DNA from: Nemania diffusa
Taxonomy: Eukaryota; Ascomycota; Sordariomycetes; Xylariales; Xylariaceae
DNA: 64,000 nucleotides
Direction: 5' to 3'
Assembly: GCA_038501195.1 (NCBI GenBank)
Contig: JBBPUQ010000010.1
Location: 1,071,501-1,135,500, forward strand
Of the stretch, positions 1-12,828 are shown in pieces; position 1 is the stretch's first letter, and each line of letters starts with the position of its first letter. The translations under genes and the position numbers were made by a program. The notes below the pieces were generated by a model. That model had not been told where the DNA came from, made no database searches, and saw only the letters and a program-made list of their open reading frames with translations.

Positions 1-883
1 AAAATATATCTCTAGCCGATGTACCAAACCCAATGTTCTACATGCCTGGAACTAAGATGCTGTTCGGCGATGCTAAAGTTACTTGTGATGGTTAGTATCC
101 CAACTACCTACTACACGGGCAATCTGACAATAGATACTAACCACTTTTACCACAGCCATTAAATCTGCAGTCGAGTCTCGCAATTAATAGATCTCTAGAC
201 TAGAACACTGTTTGCATTCGGTACCATTCACTTTCAGGCTAGAGTTTTTCGATTCTAGAGGACCCATACAGTCGCCTAGTCTACAGTAGATCTCTCTGAT
301 CGTCAATCTTTTATTGATTTATTTCGCATTCCCCTCCTCGATCTTTGAGCGAATGCAATTTTTGCGAAGGTGTATCTGGAAGCTGATTCGTTTAGTATTG
401 CCGGCGGGGTGGGCTGTGATGTTGAAGCCTGCGATAGCATGATAAATTCCTGGTTGCATTACCCGCATATTTGGCTGTTTTACATAGCTAGAACGAAACG
501 AAACGACTTAGATGATGCAATGAAAACATGTTGTTCATGACAACTGTGCCAAACCAGACAATAGGACTTTTTGAACATCAAAATTTACCTCCGTTAGTCT
601 ATAATATGAAGTCGAGCTACAGTCTGTATCACTTCTTTCCACATTTCTCAGAAGTATAAAGCAAATAATTGCAACCAAGAAGGCATTGCATCGTAATATT
701 CGTGTAAATCACTAGATGACCAAAGTACCACCCCGGTACGCCATTCAAATATCCGTATTTCCCGATCGCCTTTCGATGCCTATCCTCCCTCCCATTTGTT
801 TTATAATTATTAATTCCGATGAGGCGCGTGAGCTTCGGTTGCCCCTAGTCGTAGACAGAACGTGGTGTGCTCTAGACAATAGT
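1..883. other. Gene-free flank
   Basis: I see no gene here. The sequence is AT-rich, stop codons are frequent in all frames, and no tRNA-like fold or long repeat stands out. Its right part is the 3' flank of the small minus-strand gene that follows. Confidence 0.5.
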
Positions 884-1426
884 TTACAAGCCCAGGCCAG
901 AGACGATAGGGATCTTGGAGCCCTCCTTGCTATCCCCGCTCTTTTCACCACCCTTTCCGCGAGGGTCGGCGAGCTTCATACCCTCCGATGCCAAGTCTCC
1001 AACAGGCTGGAGGAGCCCGCCTTGGCCTAGCTGGCTAGCTGCGAGGTCGTTTGCGCCGTCTTGGAGCGCGTCGACTTGCTTGATGCCGGTCACTTTCGTC
1101 TGTTCAAGTTGGTCTGTTGTTCGTTGTGCGTGTTAGTAACTGTCATCAAGAAAAGAGGGAGGGGTTGAAAGGATGAAACGGTCAGCGATGATGTGTGTGT
1201 GTGAAGACGTCACGATAGCGAGAATAGACAGAAATAAAGGCGGTAGGTTACCTCGCGCGACATAGCTAGTCCTGTTGTCCTTGGTAAAATACTTCAAGAA
1301 CATATCCTCGATCCACGGCATCCAGGCATCGTACTGCTCGTTGTATTTTTGTTTGGCCCACTCCACTGTCGACTGGCTCTGCTGCTGCTGCTGCTCGCTC
1401 TCGCTGTTGCGGTTCGTGTCGGCCAT
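884..1426 (-). CDS. Small conserved-looking fungal protein, two exons
   Basis: Exon 1 is 1426-1252 and exon 2 is 1113-884, giving 134 aa. The intron (1251-1114) starts GTAACC and ends CAG, with a TACTAAC-type branch site before the acceptor. Joining the exons restores a smooth frame (YVARDQLEQTKVTGIKQ). The protein has a Q5 run near residue 12, a Trp- and acid-rich segment (WMPWIEDMFLKYF) and a hydrophilic second half with a GQGGLLQPVGD motif. There is no signal peptide or membrane segment. The layout resembles a small hydrophilic protein that I recall from many filamentous ascomycetes, usually annotated as hypothetical, so I assign no function. The 3' end is less certain because a further exon cannot be excluded. 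Confidence 0.75.
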
Positions 1427-4400
1427 GGTTAGGGTCTATATCGATGATGGGCTTTCTTGTTACCGGGATCTACGTTGGGAGGACTAATAGTCTGACTGGG
1501 GTTGTGATGGGATTTTGATTTCTGTTGAAGAGTGTTGCTGCTGTTTTAAATGATGAAGCTGTTTGTAGAGTAGAAGTAGGTACAACCAGGGGACGATGAC
1601 GAGATATCGAGGGGGTTGAAATCTGGTGTCTCCCGATCTCGATGTAGATTACGCATGTTGTGCCACGTCCGATATCTAATAACTACCTATGATCTCACAC
1701 CTTCGGAGTCAGTCGTATCAGGTTTTCTTCCTCTTCCAGTGCCTAGTAGTGCAAACTTACATACTTAGCCTATGAGTAGGCTCTGAGGGGGGTGTGTGGC
1801 GGTGCTAGTCTTATACGTCATTGGGTGGCACATGGGATTCTTCTGATTGGCTCCATTCCCTATGCATACGCCGAACAGGGAATCCTATTCTTGGGATGGT
1901 GTGTTAAGCCACACGTCAAACCGTTAGGTTAGGTATCAGCAACAACTCGCGACCCTGGTGATCTCCTTAATGCTGACAATGCGGTTGTCGTTTACCTTCT
2001 ATCTATGAAATACATGGTTGAAGATACGCTTATAATATTTAGACTATATGCATATATTTTTCTTTTTAAAAGATAATAATATACCCGATAGCTTGGCGTA
2101 CATGCTATATACTCCACAAACTTAGGAAATTCGTCGAAATACACGTGCCCATGGCAGGATTTAGACATGCAGCCATCTTCCCCTGGGCTGGCGCCCTTGC
2201 TGGGAGGCTCGTCCGACCTAGGCTACACTGACTGATATTATAACCCGAGAATCGCAAGATATTAGGATTTTACTACTCGACTCGTTGGTACTTGAACTGG
2301 GTTTACCCTATCGTAACGCCACGACACAGTTGACCTCAACAACAAAGCTCAAAAGATTTGAGTGAAAAGGCCCTATAGACTGACTATGTGCTGACTTTCA
2401 CGCATTCGCTAAATGTATTACTTTTATATCTTTCTGATAAGATGTTACTGGTATATGTGTAAGTTGCAAGGTCACAAATATCCTACTAGATTTAAAATGC
2501 GGTTAGTGGGTTAAGACCGAAAAGAGTAATTTGTGATGTTTATTTCTTACATCTAGATTGGAGTCAGTGGCATGAGAGAATATGAGGGTGCGGGCAGCGA
2601 TGCTCGATTAGAAAAGCTCAATTTGTTCGTACTAGTAGTGTCAACGCATAGTCATCCCATATCTGGGCAAATAAGTAATGTATGGTACCGCCAATAACAT
2701 ATCCGCTGTGCGTAAATGAGGGAAGGGGAATGCCACGACATTCAACTAGTATACTTGAATATCTCGAAGTGGTTTTCAAGAACTTTCTCGAATGGGTAGG
2801 GGGGCAAGTGAGGTGCGGTAACCCGCTTTTTAGAGAGCACTATAGTGATGAGAACGACGGGTTTGGATTAGAGTAGTATGCTCCGAATATGAGGGCAATA
2901 TAAACGTTGGAAAGGAGAAAAATATGAGGTCAGGAAATCACGAGACCCTCTATAGAGATACCCTGCTAGAACTCGCTATAGAGGAGGTATATTGAGATTC
3001 AACCCGGTTACAGCAAGGTGCAAGGTGCAAGGTACACCAGTCGCATTGGACATCATCTACGCAAGTATAGAAACGTTAAGGGGTATGACTGTATTATACG
3101 TAGCACTACTATGGGAGTAGAATACTGTTAAATCAGGGACTTGGCCATCTGTAATTACAGATATGGCTTTATAGGACCAAAAACAGGAAGGACGCATGAC
3201 CTCGCAAATCGCGAGCTTTCGTTTGAAGAGACGTCACATCTGTTGTAAATTTGGTACTTGACTTAGAACACAATAGGTTAAAGATCGTGTCTAATATTGA
3301 ATAGTCAGACGGGCAATTCTACAATACCACGCTTAGAGGGACACTTGCTTCGTAATTAGGAATAGGAATGTATGTATCCTTAGTGTTCTAGGAGTCCTAT
3401 ATTTCCACCAGCCCTCAACCAACGCTGACACTACACATACTTCAGGCTGTTTAGATCAGCTTATGGACAAGAAAAGGAGCGGTAAGATACCCTAGTGAAT
3501 ATCACCCCAGCTGCGAGGTCGCTTCTTGAAGCAGAGAGCCTCGGGTGCTAGTTTAGCTGTGAACCCCTCGTCTGTCCTAACATGGATACAAGTCTGCATG
3601 TCAATTTGGTTACATGAGGTATTCTCGGAGGAAGAAAGGAGCCTTGGGGCACCTCTAAACTTTCAGGGGTCCATTTCTCGGTAGGCATGTCGGCGACTTA
3701 TCGCAATGACGGCGGCTTCATCTCGGTATCAGCGGGGTGGTAGATATGTGGATGGTCACGTTGGATAACTGAAGTTCAGCTGGGTCACTGAACGGCCGCC
3801 CCTTACCGCTTAGGCTCGGGATTCCGCCTGGACAATGAGAATCGAGGCAAGAGACCTTTTTAGCAGCGGCGGCGAGAATAGAGCAGATCGCCATGTGTAC
3901 GGATCCCACCTCGCCACTCGCCGAACACGGCGCCAAGTTTTCTCTTCTCTTCAATCCTTTTTTTTTTGCCCTCCCTCCCGATCCGAGTGCCACGATCAGC
4001 CCAACTAGAGCGTGATCAGTATCTACATACACTAGTTTAGTACATAGGTAACGGTTTTGATGTGTCTTTTTCTCATAAAATTGCCACGTACGGGACCATT
4101 CACCACACTACAACGGCCAATCATGGTGAATTCGGCGAATCCGTAAGCCCATTGGATGCGGCTCTAGGCACTAGACTCGAGAAGCAGGGTAGTACGCATA
4201 GATATATCACCACGCGTGAAGGACTACATATGTGAGAGCCTGTCTTGATCACTCTCAAGCGGTCCCATCAATTGGGTGCCAAGACTGGCGAGCCGTTGTG
4301 TTTGCTGACACGATGGTGCATGGATAAACAGTCGGTGAAGAAGCATCAATTAAGGGTGGCGAACTCTTGCTGTCGGGGGTTCGTCTTTACGTGGCTATGT

Positions 4401-7400
4401 ACATACTATGTATGTACGTAGGGTGCTTGGTTAACGTCATTTCACCCATATATAGATACAGCGCTCCATTAATATCTTGTCGCTTTCTTGATTTGTCTGA
4501 GATCGGCTTCGCTGGTTACCAGATATTTTCCGGGAGAACCATTATTCGTGTTCGGTATTAAGTGGATGGAGAGATTTAAGTGGTTGATGTTTGTTTGACA
4601 ACCTGGGATGCGCAAACGTTTTTTCCTTCCTCCAATTTTCTTCCCGACCCTTATCCAGGTAACCCCTGCAATACTAGTCAACGTGGTCAGAACCTTGGCC
4701 CTGTCTTGGTGAGCCACTTCAAGCATCGATGGCCACAGACTGCGCCGTGCGTACCTGGATCGGACACGTGCTCCTGTTTTTCTTGTGTGCGGGCCGTTAA
4801 TTCGATGGTGCTAGTGGAGGGTATTCATTTCTAGAAAACAGACTAGCAGATCGAATCTTCTTAATAATTTGCACATATATCCTTCGATTTTACTACTTAG
4901 GTACATGGTGCACATACATTCTCTCATGCCAATTAGGAAGCAATTAATGTCGTTTGGTGGGGTGCGTCTAGATTAGGTGTATACCGGTATTGTTGTTGAG
5001 TACTCTGTAAAACTACAGTAAGGCGGGTGCCTAATTGATCTATATGTAGGTAGGTAATATATCCTTCGCGATGTTTAATCTAGCGTAAGACTGATGATAT
5101 TAGATAATAGATATTGCAAAAGATTAAACACCAGAAGAGTGTTGCAGATTAATTTATTTACTACTTGCTTACTGACTAAGTATGTATAAGCAGTGCACAT
5201 AACCTCTTTTCATTGTATTACATTGTCATATACTTACTCTGCGTGCATACACATGTTACAGCACCATGTAGGTAGATAGATTGAGTCGAATTTGCTAATA
5301 TGGCAGACTTAACTTGTTTCATGAGGGGATTGTGGGCTAAAAGGGGACTTTAGCTTATTTACTGCAGATAGATTTGTACTGTACGTATGGTATTCAGGGT
5401 CTTCTCTCGACGAAAATTAGTTCTATGTATTACTTGGGTATGTAGGTGAGCCGGTAGGGGCGGCCCGCTGTACGTAATGACATGGCGAAGTGTTGCTGCC
5501 CACGCGTCTTGGCCAGGTTAGTAGTAGTAGGAACATAGCGACTGCATGATGCAAGGCACATCAAACCAGCTCGCCTTTGTATACGCAGGGCTCATCTTAG
5601 ATCGCCACGTAGCGATGTCAGAGGGCCTCGAGTTTGACATGAGATAGTTTAGTTCAATCATAAACTTGCAGTAGGTTGTTCGCAGAGGTTCCCAAATTAG
5701 GGGCATCTTGTAACGTCTAAATGGAAAGTTATTTATGCAGTAGGTATACTAGTTGCTGACTGCTGTTGAATAACTCAGCTTAGGGGTTGAGGGCTCCAAT
5801 CGCAAACTACTCCTACTACGGCCCATACGCTGTACTGTACTGTAGGCTAGTAGAACGAAGCTCGTAATATTACCTACTTTCATATGTTTGTCTGTTGTAC
5901 ATATTCTGAACCTAGCTAATCTAACCTGCTCGGGAACTGGCCAGTCACTAGGTATTAGTATACTGGAACGTTGGATAGAAGAGATGAGTGGGTGTTTCAA
6001 TCAATATGACCAAACCAGTTTGTTGACAGGAATTTGACAGAAATTCCGGGATCTCGTCTCAGATCCGATTAAAACTTGGCATTATTGTTATGCGTCTTAA
6101 TTATGCCCGGTCTTTTTTGCGGGTTGCCATTATTGGACGACCCATATCCCTGGCATGCGCAGGCCACACGCAACGAATGAACGAACCGTCGATCTCGCGG
6201 ATTACAACCTCAACACCGCTTTCGTCCGGGCGTTCCAACCAAGTTCTGGATATGCACAGCGGGAGCCGGGAACTTCGATCCACGAGCGTGGGAATTTCAG
6301 GGTCATTTCAAACCACACAATCGCCTCCATACCGTCTCCATCGTAGCACCCTTTTACATACTCCCTACTCCCTACTCGCTAGACTCTCTAGAGTATAGGT
6401 ACGGCTGGCGAAACGGCGATGCGGTTGTTGCCGTAGTAGGTTCACCGCAACAATTTACCTACTTCTACTTGTGAGACACACCTCTGACCGATGGTCAATC
6501 GGCACGGATCTGAGGCATGGATGGACACTCAGTTGAGAACCGGTGAAGCGTAACGGGTTCGCAAACCCACAGCACCAACCCTGCTACATAGGTATTTGCC
6601 AATCCGAGAATCCTCCTGAGTAGATCCTGTGTCTCCCCACGCGACAGAACTCGCAGTGGCGTCAGCCACGCTGGATACCTCCCCTCTGCTTCCCCTCCCG
6701 CGCCTACTGCGTACATAGTGTATGAGGCAAAGATGATCTGGGTTCTGGCTGCATGCGCCTACTGCGTACTTGACTTGTACATGACCAAGCACATAAAGTA
6801 GTCCCTATGTAGTGTAGCTGGCTGCTAGGGAGACGGCCAAGAGAGGTTCCATCAATAATGATAGGTGCTATGTACGTGCGTACATGCGTAGTGTATTCTG
6901 TACTGAGCTAGAAGCACGCTGCATTCCTTAGCTGTTCAGCTGCTTTTCTAATTCGAAACGACGAACAAATGGTGCCACGAAGTTAACTTCGCCGATGTGA
7001 ATAGATGCCATGGCATTGGCCCCGCGAATACCTACATACCTCTTGCAGTATACTCGGTATACTTGTACAGTGGTGGGCGACTTATACGTAATACGCTAGT
7101 TACGTTACCTAACTGTTGTAACGCGCATTTTTTGAACCCTGATCCTGGGTTTGATCTTCACATCTATCCACTTATAAGTATACCCATTTTCCCCTTTCTC
7201 CTCGGCGGGCTAACTATGTACCTCAGGTAATTTAAACAGTGTACTGTTGCTTCTGAGAATTACAAACGTATGTAGTGGGCGGATAAGCCCAGATTCCCCT
7301 CAACAATCTACTGTAAATAGATACTGTATATACCGTATAATCTGGATCTATCATTTAAAGTTATGCCTGTTTACTAGGTATACCTATACATACTGTAGCT

Positions 7401-9897
7401 ATGGGCGGTCAATCTCCAAATGCCAAGCTAGGATCTCTAGGTCTTGAATATTCTAGAAGGCAGGGTGTAGAGAATGCATACATACCTACGCCATACACTA
7501 CCTACCTGGTACCTGTTCTATCAAGACGTCTAGCGTTTCTTCTCTGATAACCTACAGTACCATCGCACGTGTGAGTACTTGCAGCGAGCGTGCCTCGGGA
7601 CGCGGCGATCGCGATAACGCCAACGAGCGCGCTCGGTCTCAGGTAAGCTGGCCCGTATGACGCTACATATTCAGTCTATTTGACGCAAAACACATCGTCA
7701 TCAGCTAGCAGCAACGGCGTAACTAGTAGTGTCCTCGCAACATCCATCGCCGACCATCGATCGTCTCTCTGCCCGCTCTAAAAGAATGCATCAGGTTAGT
7801 CCAGCCCAATAGTGTGACCCGTTGGGATGGAAAGAGTAGGGTCGTCGGCGTCGGGATGTTAAGTCGGCAGTGTATTGCCGAGACGAGAGCGTTGCGTTGC
7901 GTTGCGGAGGCGAATGCGTAATGTGATGGCATTCCCGTCTCCCTCGCTTGCTTGCCTGCCTGCCTGCCTGCTCGCTTTTTGAAAACACTAGATAAGTAGG
8001 GAGAAAGCAGAGCGAATGACTAGTTATTTCCGGCGTGCGGCTCGGTTTTCACTTGGCTCTCACTAAATCAGACAGCTCGCACAGACATCAGACTACGCAC
8101 CTACGCGCACATAGTCCACACACATGCTCATCTCAATATCGCCCGCTCCCAGAGCACCGGTTCACTGGTGCGAAAACTACTGCAAGTTTATGTATCAGCG
8201 GGCTGGCAAGACGCGCATTGCGGAGAGTAATAGACGGTTCAGGGCGGGAAGAGGACGAGAGGATAACATAGTGTATACGCTAGATAAATGGTTATTTACA
8301 GTAGTACGCATAGCTCTCAGCTGCTTACTAAGACGAATTTTTGAAGGGTTTTTTTTTTTTTTTGGCATTCTTCCCGAAGAAAAGTAAAAGTAACAGCTGA
8401 GGTGGACTGTATAGAACTAAATCATCTAGACTTAGATACTAAGCAGATAAAATAAGCCTCGACAAAAGTCCAATTCGCCACAGATTCTTTATCTACCTAC
8501 ACAAAGTTTTAAATAAGAGCATTTGCATTCGCAAGCAATCGAGTGCTTGTATTAATCGTACTATCCACCTATTGCGCTTACACCATTGAATTTGTATACT
8601 TATACTTATAGGGGCCAACACGACACGGCTTGTCCGGTAACAGGCTCAGGAGGGCCAGTCACAAGACTTAAGGATCCTGTTTGGCTGCGGGCACCCAAGC
8701 GGAGTGGAGCATTGGCTATTTGGGTATTGTACATCTGCATGCTGTGTTCTGTACTGTACGCAGTATGTATGTAGGCTCGAAACCCATTAGTGTACTCTGT
8801 ACTGCGTAGAGATAGTAGGTATCTCCAAGCATCAGCCCCTGAACCCGGCTCGAGATTCTATGTATATACTTACATACATACGTAGCTGCAAGCCCCCAAT
8901 TTACCCTGTCAATACCCTGGGCTCGTAAGCTACAGGGTAGCCAAAATAGTATAGCCAGGTATCTACGCTAGTTACGCATAGATGTCCCTAACACAAGTTG
9001 TCGGAATCGCTCTACTTTAAGTTTAGAGTAATCTCTGTCTCTGGCCGAGTATGGTCAAGCCGCTCTTCAAATTCCTCGACTTATTCCATTCTAGGTCTAG
9101 CTGGCCAATCTAGATATTATTATTTATGATTATTCACAACATCGTTCCCACATTTTATCACGATCAAGACGGTGCTCTCAGGAGTTACATCGACTCCCTC
9201 ACTCACTCCCTACTCTACTCTGTACAGTACCTACCTACCTATACACACCCGTTGGCCTCTTTTTCCTCTCTGTTGCGCGCTTTCTGGTGGGTAGGTTGAT
9301 GCGCACTTATAGTACATTATACCTACTGCGCTAAAGGTTATTTAATTTCATAGTACAAGTGCAAGGATGGACGGCCTGTCAATGCCCATCATCGAGCAAG
9401 CCTTGCGGTAGGGTGGGTGTGCAATTGGTACTACTACCACCTACCACCACCTACTTTGCGCCTCGTTCTCATTTTTTTCCTCTTCATACCACTCCTTCCT
9501 TGCTGGCGGGCGGTTGAATACCTCTCTTCCTTTCTATTCTTACGACTTTACGGGGGGACTGGTTATGATGAATTGAGTTCTTAAACTCTATGTAATTTCC
9601 ACGATCAACCGACTACCTATCCTGGACTGTCTCTCCTATCGCTTCCCATTGTGGCTTTGAAACCTTTTGTTCTGGTTGAACAAAGGCCAACTACCGCCTA
9701 CCCCTCTTCCTTCAATTAATCTACCTGGTATGGTATTTTGACAGCAGTTGAGGAGTCTAGCCTCTTTGTTCGTGGATTGGGGTCAGCTGTTGCGCAATTC
9801 TCGATTTATACACCGAGGGCGGGATCAGAACACCCTGCGAAACTCGCGCGGCATCACTATCGACTAGTTATCACGCTCAGAAGCAGCTGTAACTCTC
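1427..9897. other. 8.5-kb gene-poor interval
   Basis: No supportable gene. Open frames are about 100 codons or less, several lack an ATG, and none resembles a known family. Simple-sequence features include three copies of a GCAAGGT unit near 3013-3033, a TTGC/TGCC tract at 7945-7973 and a run of 15 T at 8349-8363. Variants of GTAGGTA and TACCTAC recur. I see no transposon ends, tRNA or rRNA. A long noncoding RNA or the 5' region of the PH-domain gene could lie here but leaves no readable sign. Confidence 0.5.
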
Positions 9898-11803
9898 ATG
9901 GAGGGCACTCTTCTTGTACCCCCTGATCGGGGTACAATTCTTGGAAGGGCTGTCTGGAAGGTAGCCATTCAAACTACTGCACTCTTCTCCTGTGTTGTCA
10001 GAACGCTAATAGATATTTTCTCTAGCCACGTTATGTTATCATTGGCCCCTTGAACCAGAAAGATGGCTACCAACCGAACCTCTCGCTCTCCCAGGTCCTA
10101 TCTAATGCCCGTTCAAGAGATGGAGGCCGCTCTTCGAAGTCACTGCAGAAAGTTCCCATAGACACCGCCGTCTACTTATCAGTGTACAAGTCCAAGGTGC
10201 GCCCTACATGATTTGAATCCCCAGCTTGCGCTTACTAACAGAATAACAGGAGGACACCGAACCTAGCCTTCAGTATTCATTTGCGTCTATAACCGATTGC
10301 CAGATACAAAACGTTTCCCACCGAAAGCAAGGTCATGTTCTACCCACTCTTACGATTCAAATTGCCCCCGACCCGGCAACAGACAAACTGCGCAAACGCC
10401 GATCGAGCCGGACTACTGGGTTAATCTCGAGTAAGGACTCGGGCCCGACAACGTTATGTTTCGTGTCCCCTGAGGGGGCGCGGTACGGCTTGGGCGAATG
10501 GATGAGATGTGTTCGGTTGATGATGGACCAGCAGCAATCCATGCCTATGAGTCCAATCAGCCCGACGGCGCCAGTGTTTACTAGCCCGTTTCTCCCGAAG
10601 CAAGATGTTGCCGAAAAGTCTTCCCCGATGTCCAATGCGAAGGGAAAGCTAAGGTCCAAGTTGCAATCAAAGTCGTCCGGCAGGACCCTTCCTTCGACTC
10701 GCGACCAAAGCTCAGTATACACCTCTGGGTCCCCTAGCCTTCGCTCTCGCAAGAGCGACCTCTCTTCTCACGCAAGCTCCATGGTGCCGGCTGCTATGAC
10801 TTTTGTGCAGCAGCATTATGCTAATTTGCAGCAATCTGATCTGCCTTCTCCCGCCTCTACCTTGGAGGAACATTCAGAGCAGTTCATAGAAGGATGGACA
10901 ACGGCACAAGGGCGTTCTTCGGCTCTGAGCTCTCCGATCAGGGGTAGGGGCAGCATCAGCTCTTCTATTGACCCCAAACAACCCAGTCTGGGCTCTAGCC
11001 CACCTATGATACACCGTGAAACCATTCTAGACCGGGCTTTCCAGATGCGCTGTATACCTGGCTCTGATCGGGAAATTGCAGGGGAAGAGAAGCTGACGTC
11101 GCTTGCAAGATTTGAGGCGCTGATGTGTGAAGCAGAAAATCGCCAGAGAACCACTGGTGGAAGAGGAGCAGCGGTGCCACAGCCTTTGAAGAGCACTTGG
11201 GAGCATGACGAAAGTGACGAGGATGGATATGGGAAGGGGTACGATGACGGGGAAGATGACGACAGTGATAACTATGCCTTTGAACAAAATGTCGACCACG
11301 ATGAGATGGATGCCTCAACGTTCAAAGCGCTCCGATTCATCACTAGCCGCCACAATTCGATTTATAATGAGCCCCCGCCGCCGAGCAACGTGCCACCACC
11401 ATCAGTGTCGCGGCCGCAGACGGCACACTCACGTAGCCGGCCGACAGCCCAACGGATGAGTAGCCATCCTTATGTGTCTGCTCCGCCGTTGCAAGTTGCC
11501 GCGTCTGCGAGACATCCAGAAGGGGTGGCAATGCGACGATCTCACGAGAAACGGCATTCTACCTCTGAAGTGAAAAATTTCAACAACTTTAACGATTTTA
11601 CCAAGCGATTGAGCGGTACAAGCAGCCTACTCCTTGTACAATCAAACGCTAGCTCTGGTAGTCGCCGTGGGAGCGGTGACTACGACGCCCAGCATACACC
11701 TCGTGGGTCTTTAAGTCCTCGAGGAACTGCCCAGACTGCAGATGAGCGCTGCCGATGGCGTGGCAGTATCGGAGTATTTGGTAACGAAGGCGGATTTTTA
11801 TGA
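9898..11803 (+). CDS. PH-domain protein with disordered tail
   Basis: Three exons: 9898-9960, 10026-10196 and 10250-11803, giving 595 aa. Both introns are short (65 and 53 nt); the second has a TACTAAC branch site. The two 5' exons supply the beginning of a pleckstrin-homology fold: residues 18-28 (RAVWKPRYVII), then VYLSVYKSKED, a long beta region, and the closing helix around residues 157-168 (GEWMRCVRLMM) with its conserved Trp. PH domains bind phosphoinositides or proteins at membranes. From about residue 170 the chain is Ser/Pro-rich and probably disordered, with an acidic stretch near residues 398-430 and many SP/TP sites. I do not recognise a named orthologue. A cortical or signalling adaptor is a reasonable guess but is inference. 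Confidence 0.82.
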
Positions 11804-12593
11804 TTTAACGCCACCACCCTCGCTTTTTTTTTTTTGAACGAATTTTGATCGGACTCCTCGACGTTTTACTAGGAATCCCCCGACTGTATTAATTACGACT
11901 CGGCCCTTTGGCCTCTTATGTATGACTTTACGATAATCCACTTCCGGCCCAGCGTTACGCGACATTAAACGGCACGGTGTGTCTTCTTTTACGATTCCCA
12001 GCTTACGACATGATGTCGATGCCCTTTATACACTTCTTTTGGCCTATTCGAGGAATCGATAGGACACAGAACTATACGATTTTCTGAGACGATTTTACCA
12101 TGTTTGCAATCTAATTATCTGGATACTGGAGAGACGCTATGAGTTAAGGTTTTTACTGTCTGGAAGGTCTGGGTAGATAGAGTGGCCAATTGACACCTCG
12201 TCTCTTAGCCCTAGACTTGAATATCTGTCCTTTTAGTGTCACTGGGTGGACAGAGCAGAAAGATTCTATGGACAACCTTGTCAGGTCGGCTGGTGTGGAG
12301 ACAGTGAGAGATAGATACCCCTAGGCGATATAAATACAGCGAGCTACAACCCAAAACAAAACGATCAAGCATACCTAGAGAAGGGATATGTTTTTGTTAT
12401 CCACCGCCGTATTACGAGTATGTTTTCTTTCTGCTAAAGGGAGCAATTGTATTTGGCAACCTCGCACGAACCGTTCCTCGGATTATCCCTTTATTACACT
12501 AAACGTAACCAAGTAGATGAACAATCAGGTAGTAAGATTACCCTATCAATTCAATATGCATACAAATAGGCAATTACCAACCCAGTATTTTAC
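11804..12593. other. 3' flank of PH-domain gene
   Basis: No gene seen. A run of 11 T lies about 20 nt after the stop codon. The remainder is ordinary intergenic sequence up to the tRNA pair. Confidence 0.5.
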
Positions 12594-12598
12594 AAAAA
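12594..12598 (-). terminator. Pol III terminator of tRNA-Ala
   Basis: Read on the minus strand, a TTTTT run begins three bases after the tRNA-Ala discriminator base. Runs of four or more T terminate RNA polymerase III. It is the first such run downstream of the tRNA pair. Confidence 0.75.
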
Positions 12599-12601
12599 TG
12601 A

Positions 12602-12716
12602 TGGACGAACGGGGATTTGAACCCCGGACCCTTCGCAGGCACTTGACTCTGAGCAGGTAGGTAGCTAACCCTCTCAGAAATGCAAAGCGAATATCATACC
12701 CCTAGACCATTCGCCC
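12602..12716 (-). tRNA. tRNA-Ala (anticodon UGC) with 43-nt intron
   Basis: On the minus strand GGGCGAA pairs with TTCGTCC as a 7-bp acceptor stem. The D arm follows (TGGTCTAGGGGTATGATA), then anticodon stem TTCGC/GCGAA, loop TTTGCA-intron-T, and T arm CGGGG-TTCAAAT-CCCCG. The anticodon is TGC (12682-12684). The intron (12680-12638) sits in the canonical place after position 37. The acceptor carries G3:U70, the identity element of alanyl-tRNA synthetase, and the discriminator base is A, both of which agree with alanine. It lies 31-32 nt downstream of tRNA-Arg on the same strand. Confidence 0.93.
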
Positions 12717-12747
12717 AAATGTTCAGACAACTCGGGAAAGTTGAACC

Positions 12748-12828
12748 CATCGATCACGGGACTCGAACCCGCAACCCCAGACTGACCCTGCTTAGGAGGT
12801 CTGTACGCTACCATTGCGCCAAATCGAC
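12748..12828 (-). tRNA. tRNA-Arg (anticodon CCU) with 9-nt intron
   Basis: Minus-strand cloverleaf: acceptor GTCGATT with GATCGAT (7 bp including G-U wobbles), D arm GGCGCAATGGTAGCG, anticodon stem CAGAC/GTCTG, and T arm GCGGG-TTCGAGT-CCCGT. The discriminator base is G. The loop is CTCCTA-intron-A with anticodon CCT (12794-12796), which reads AGG. The intron is only nine bases (12792-12784), again after position 37. No run of four T separates it from tRNA-Ala, which suggests a shared transcript. Confidence 0.92.

Noticed and set aside
3718..4032. 104-codon minus-strand frame
   Set aside because: It opens with GTG rather than ATG, has no domain and stands alone.
6090..6398. 102-codon plus-strand frame
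   Set aside because: No recognisable content; overlapping frames on both strands are of similar length, as expected from chance.
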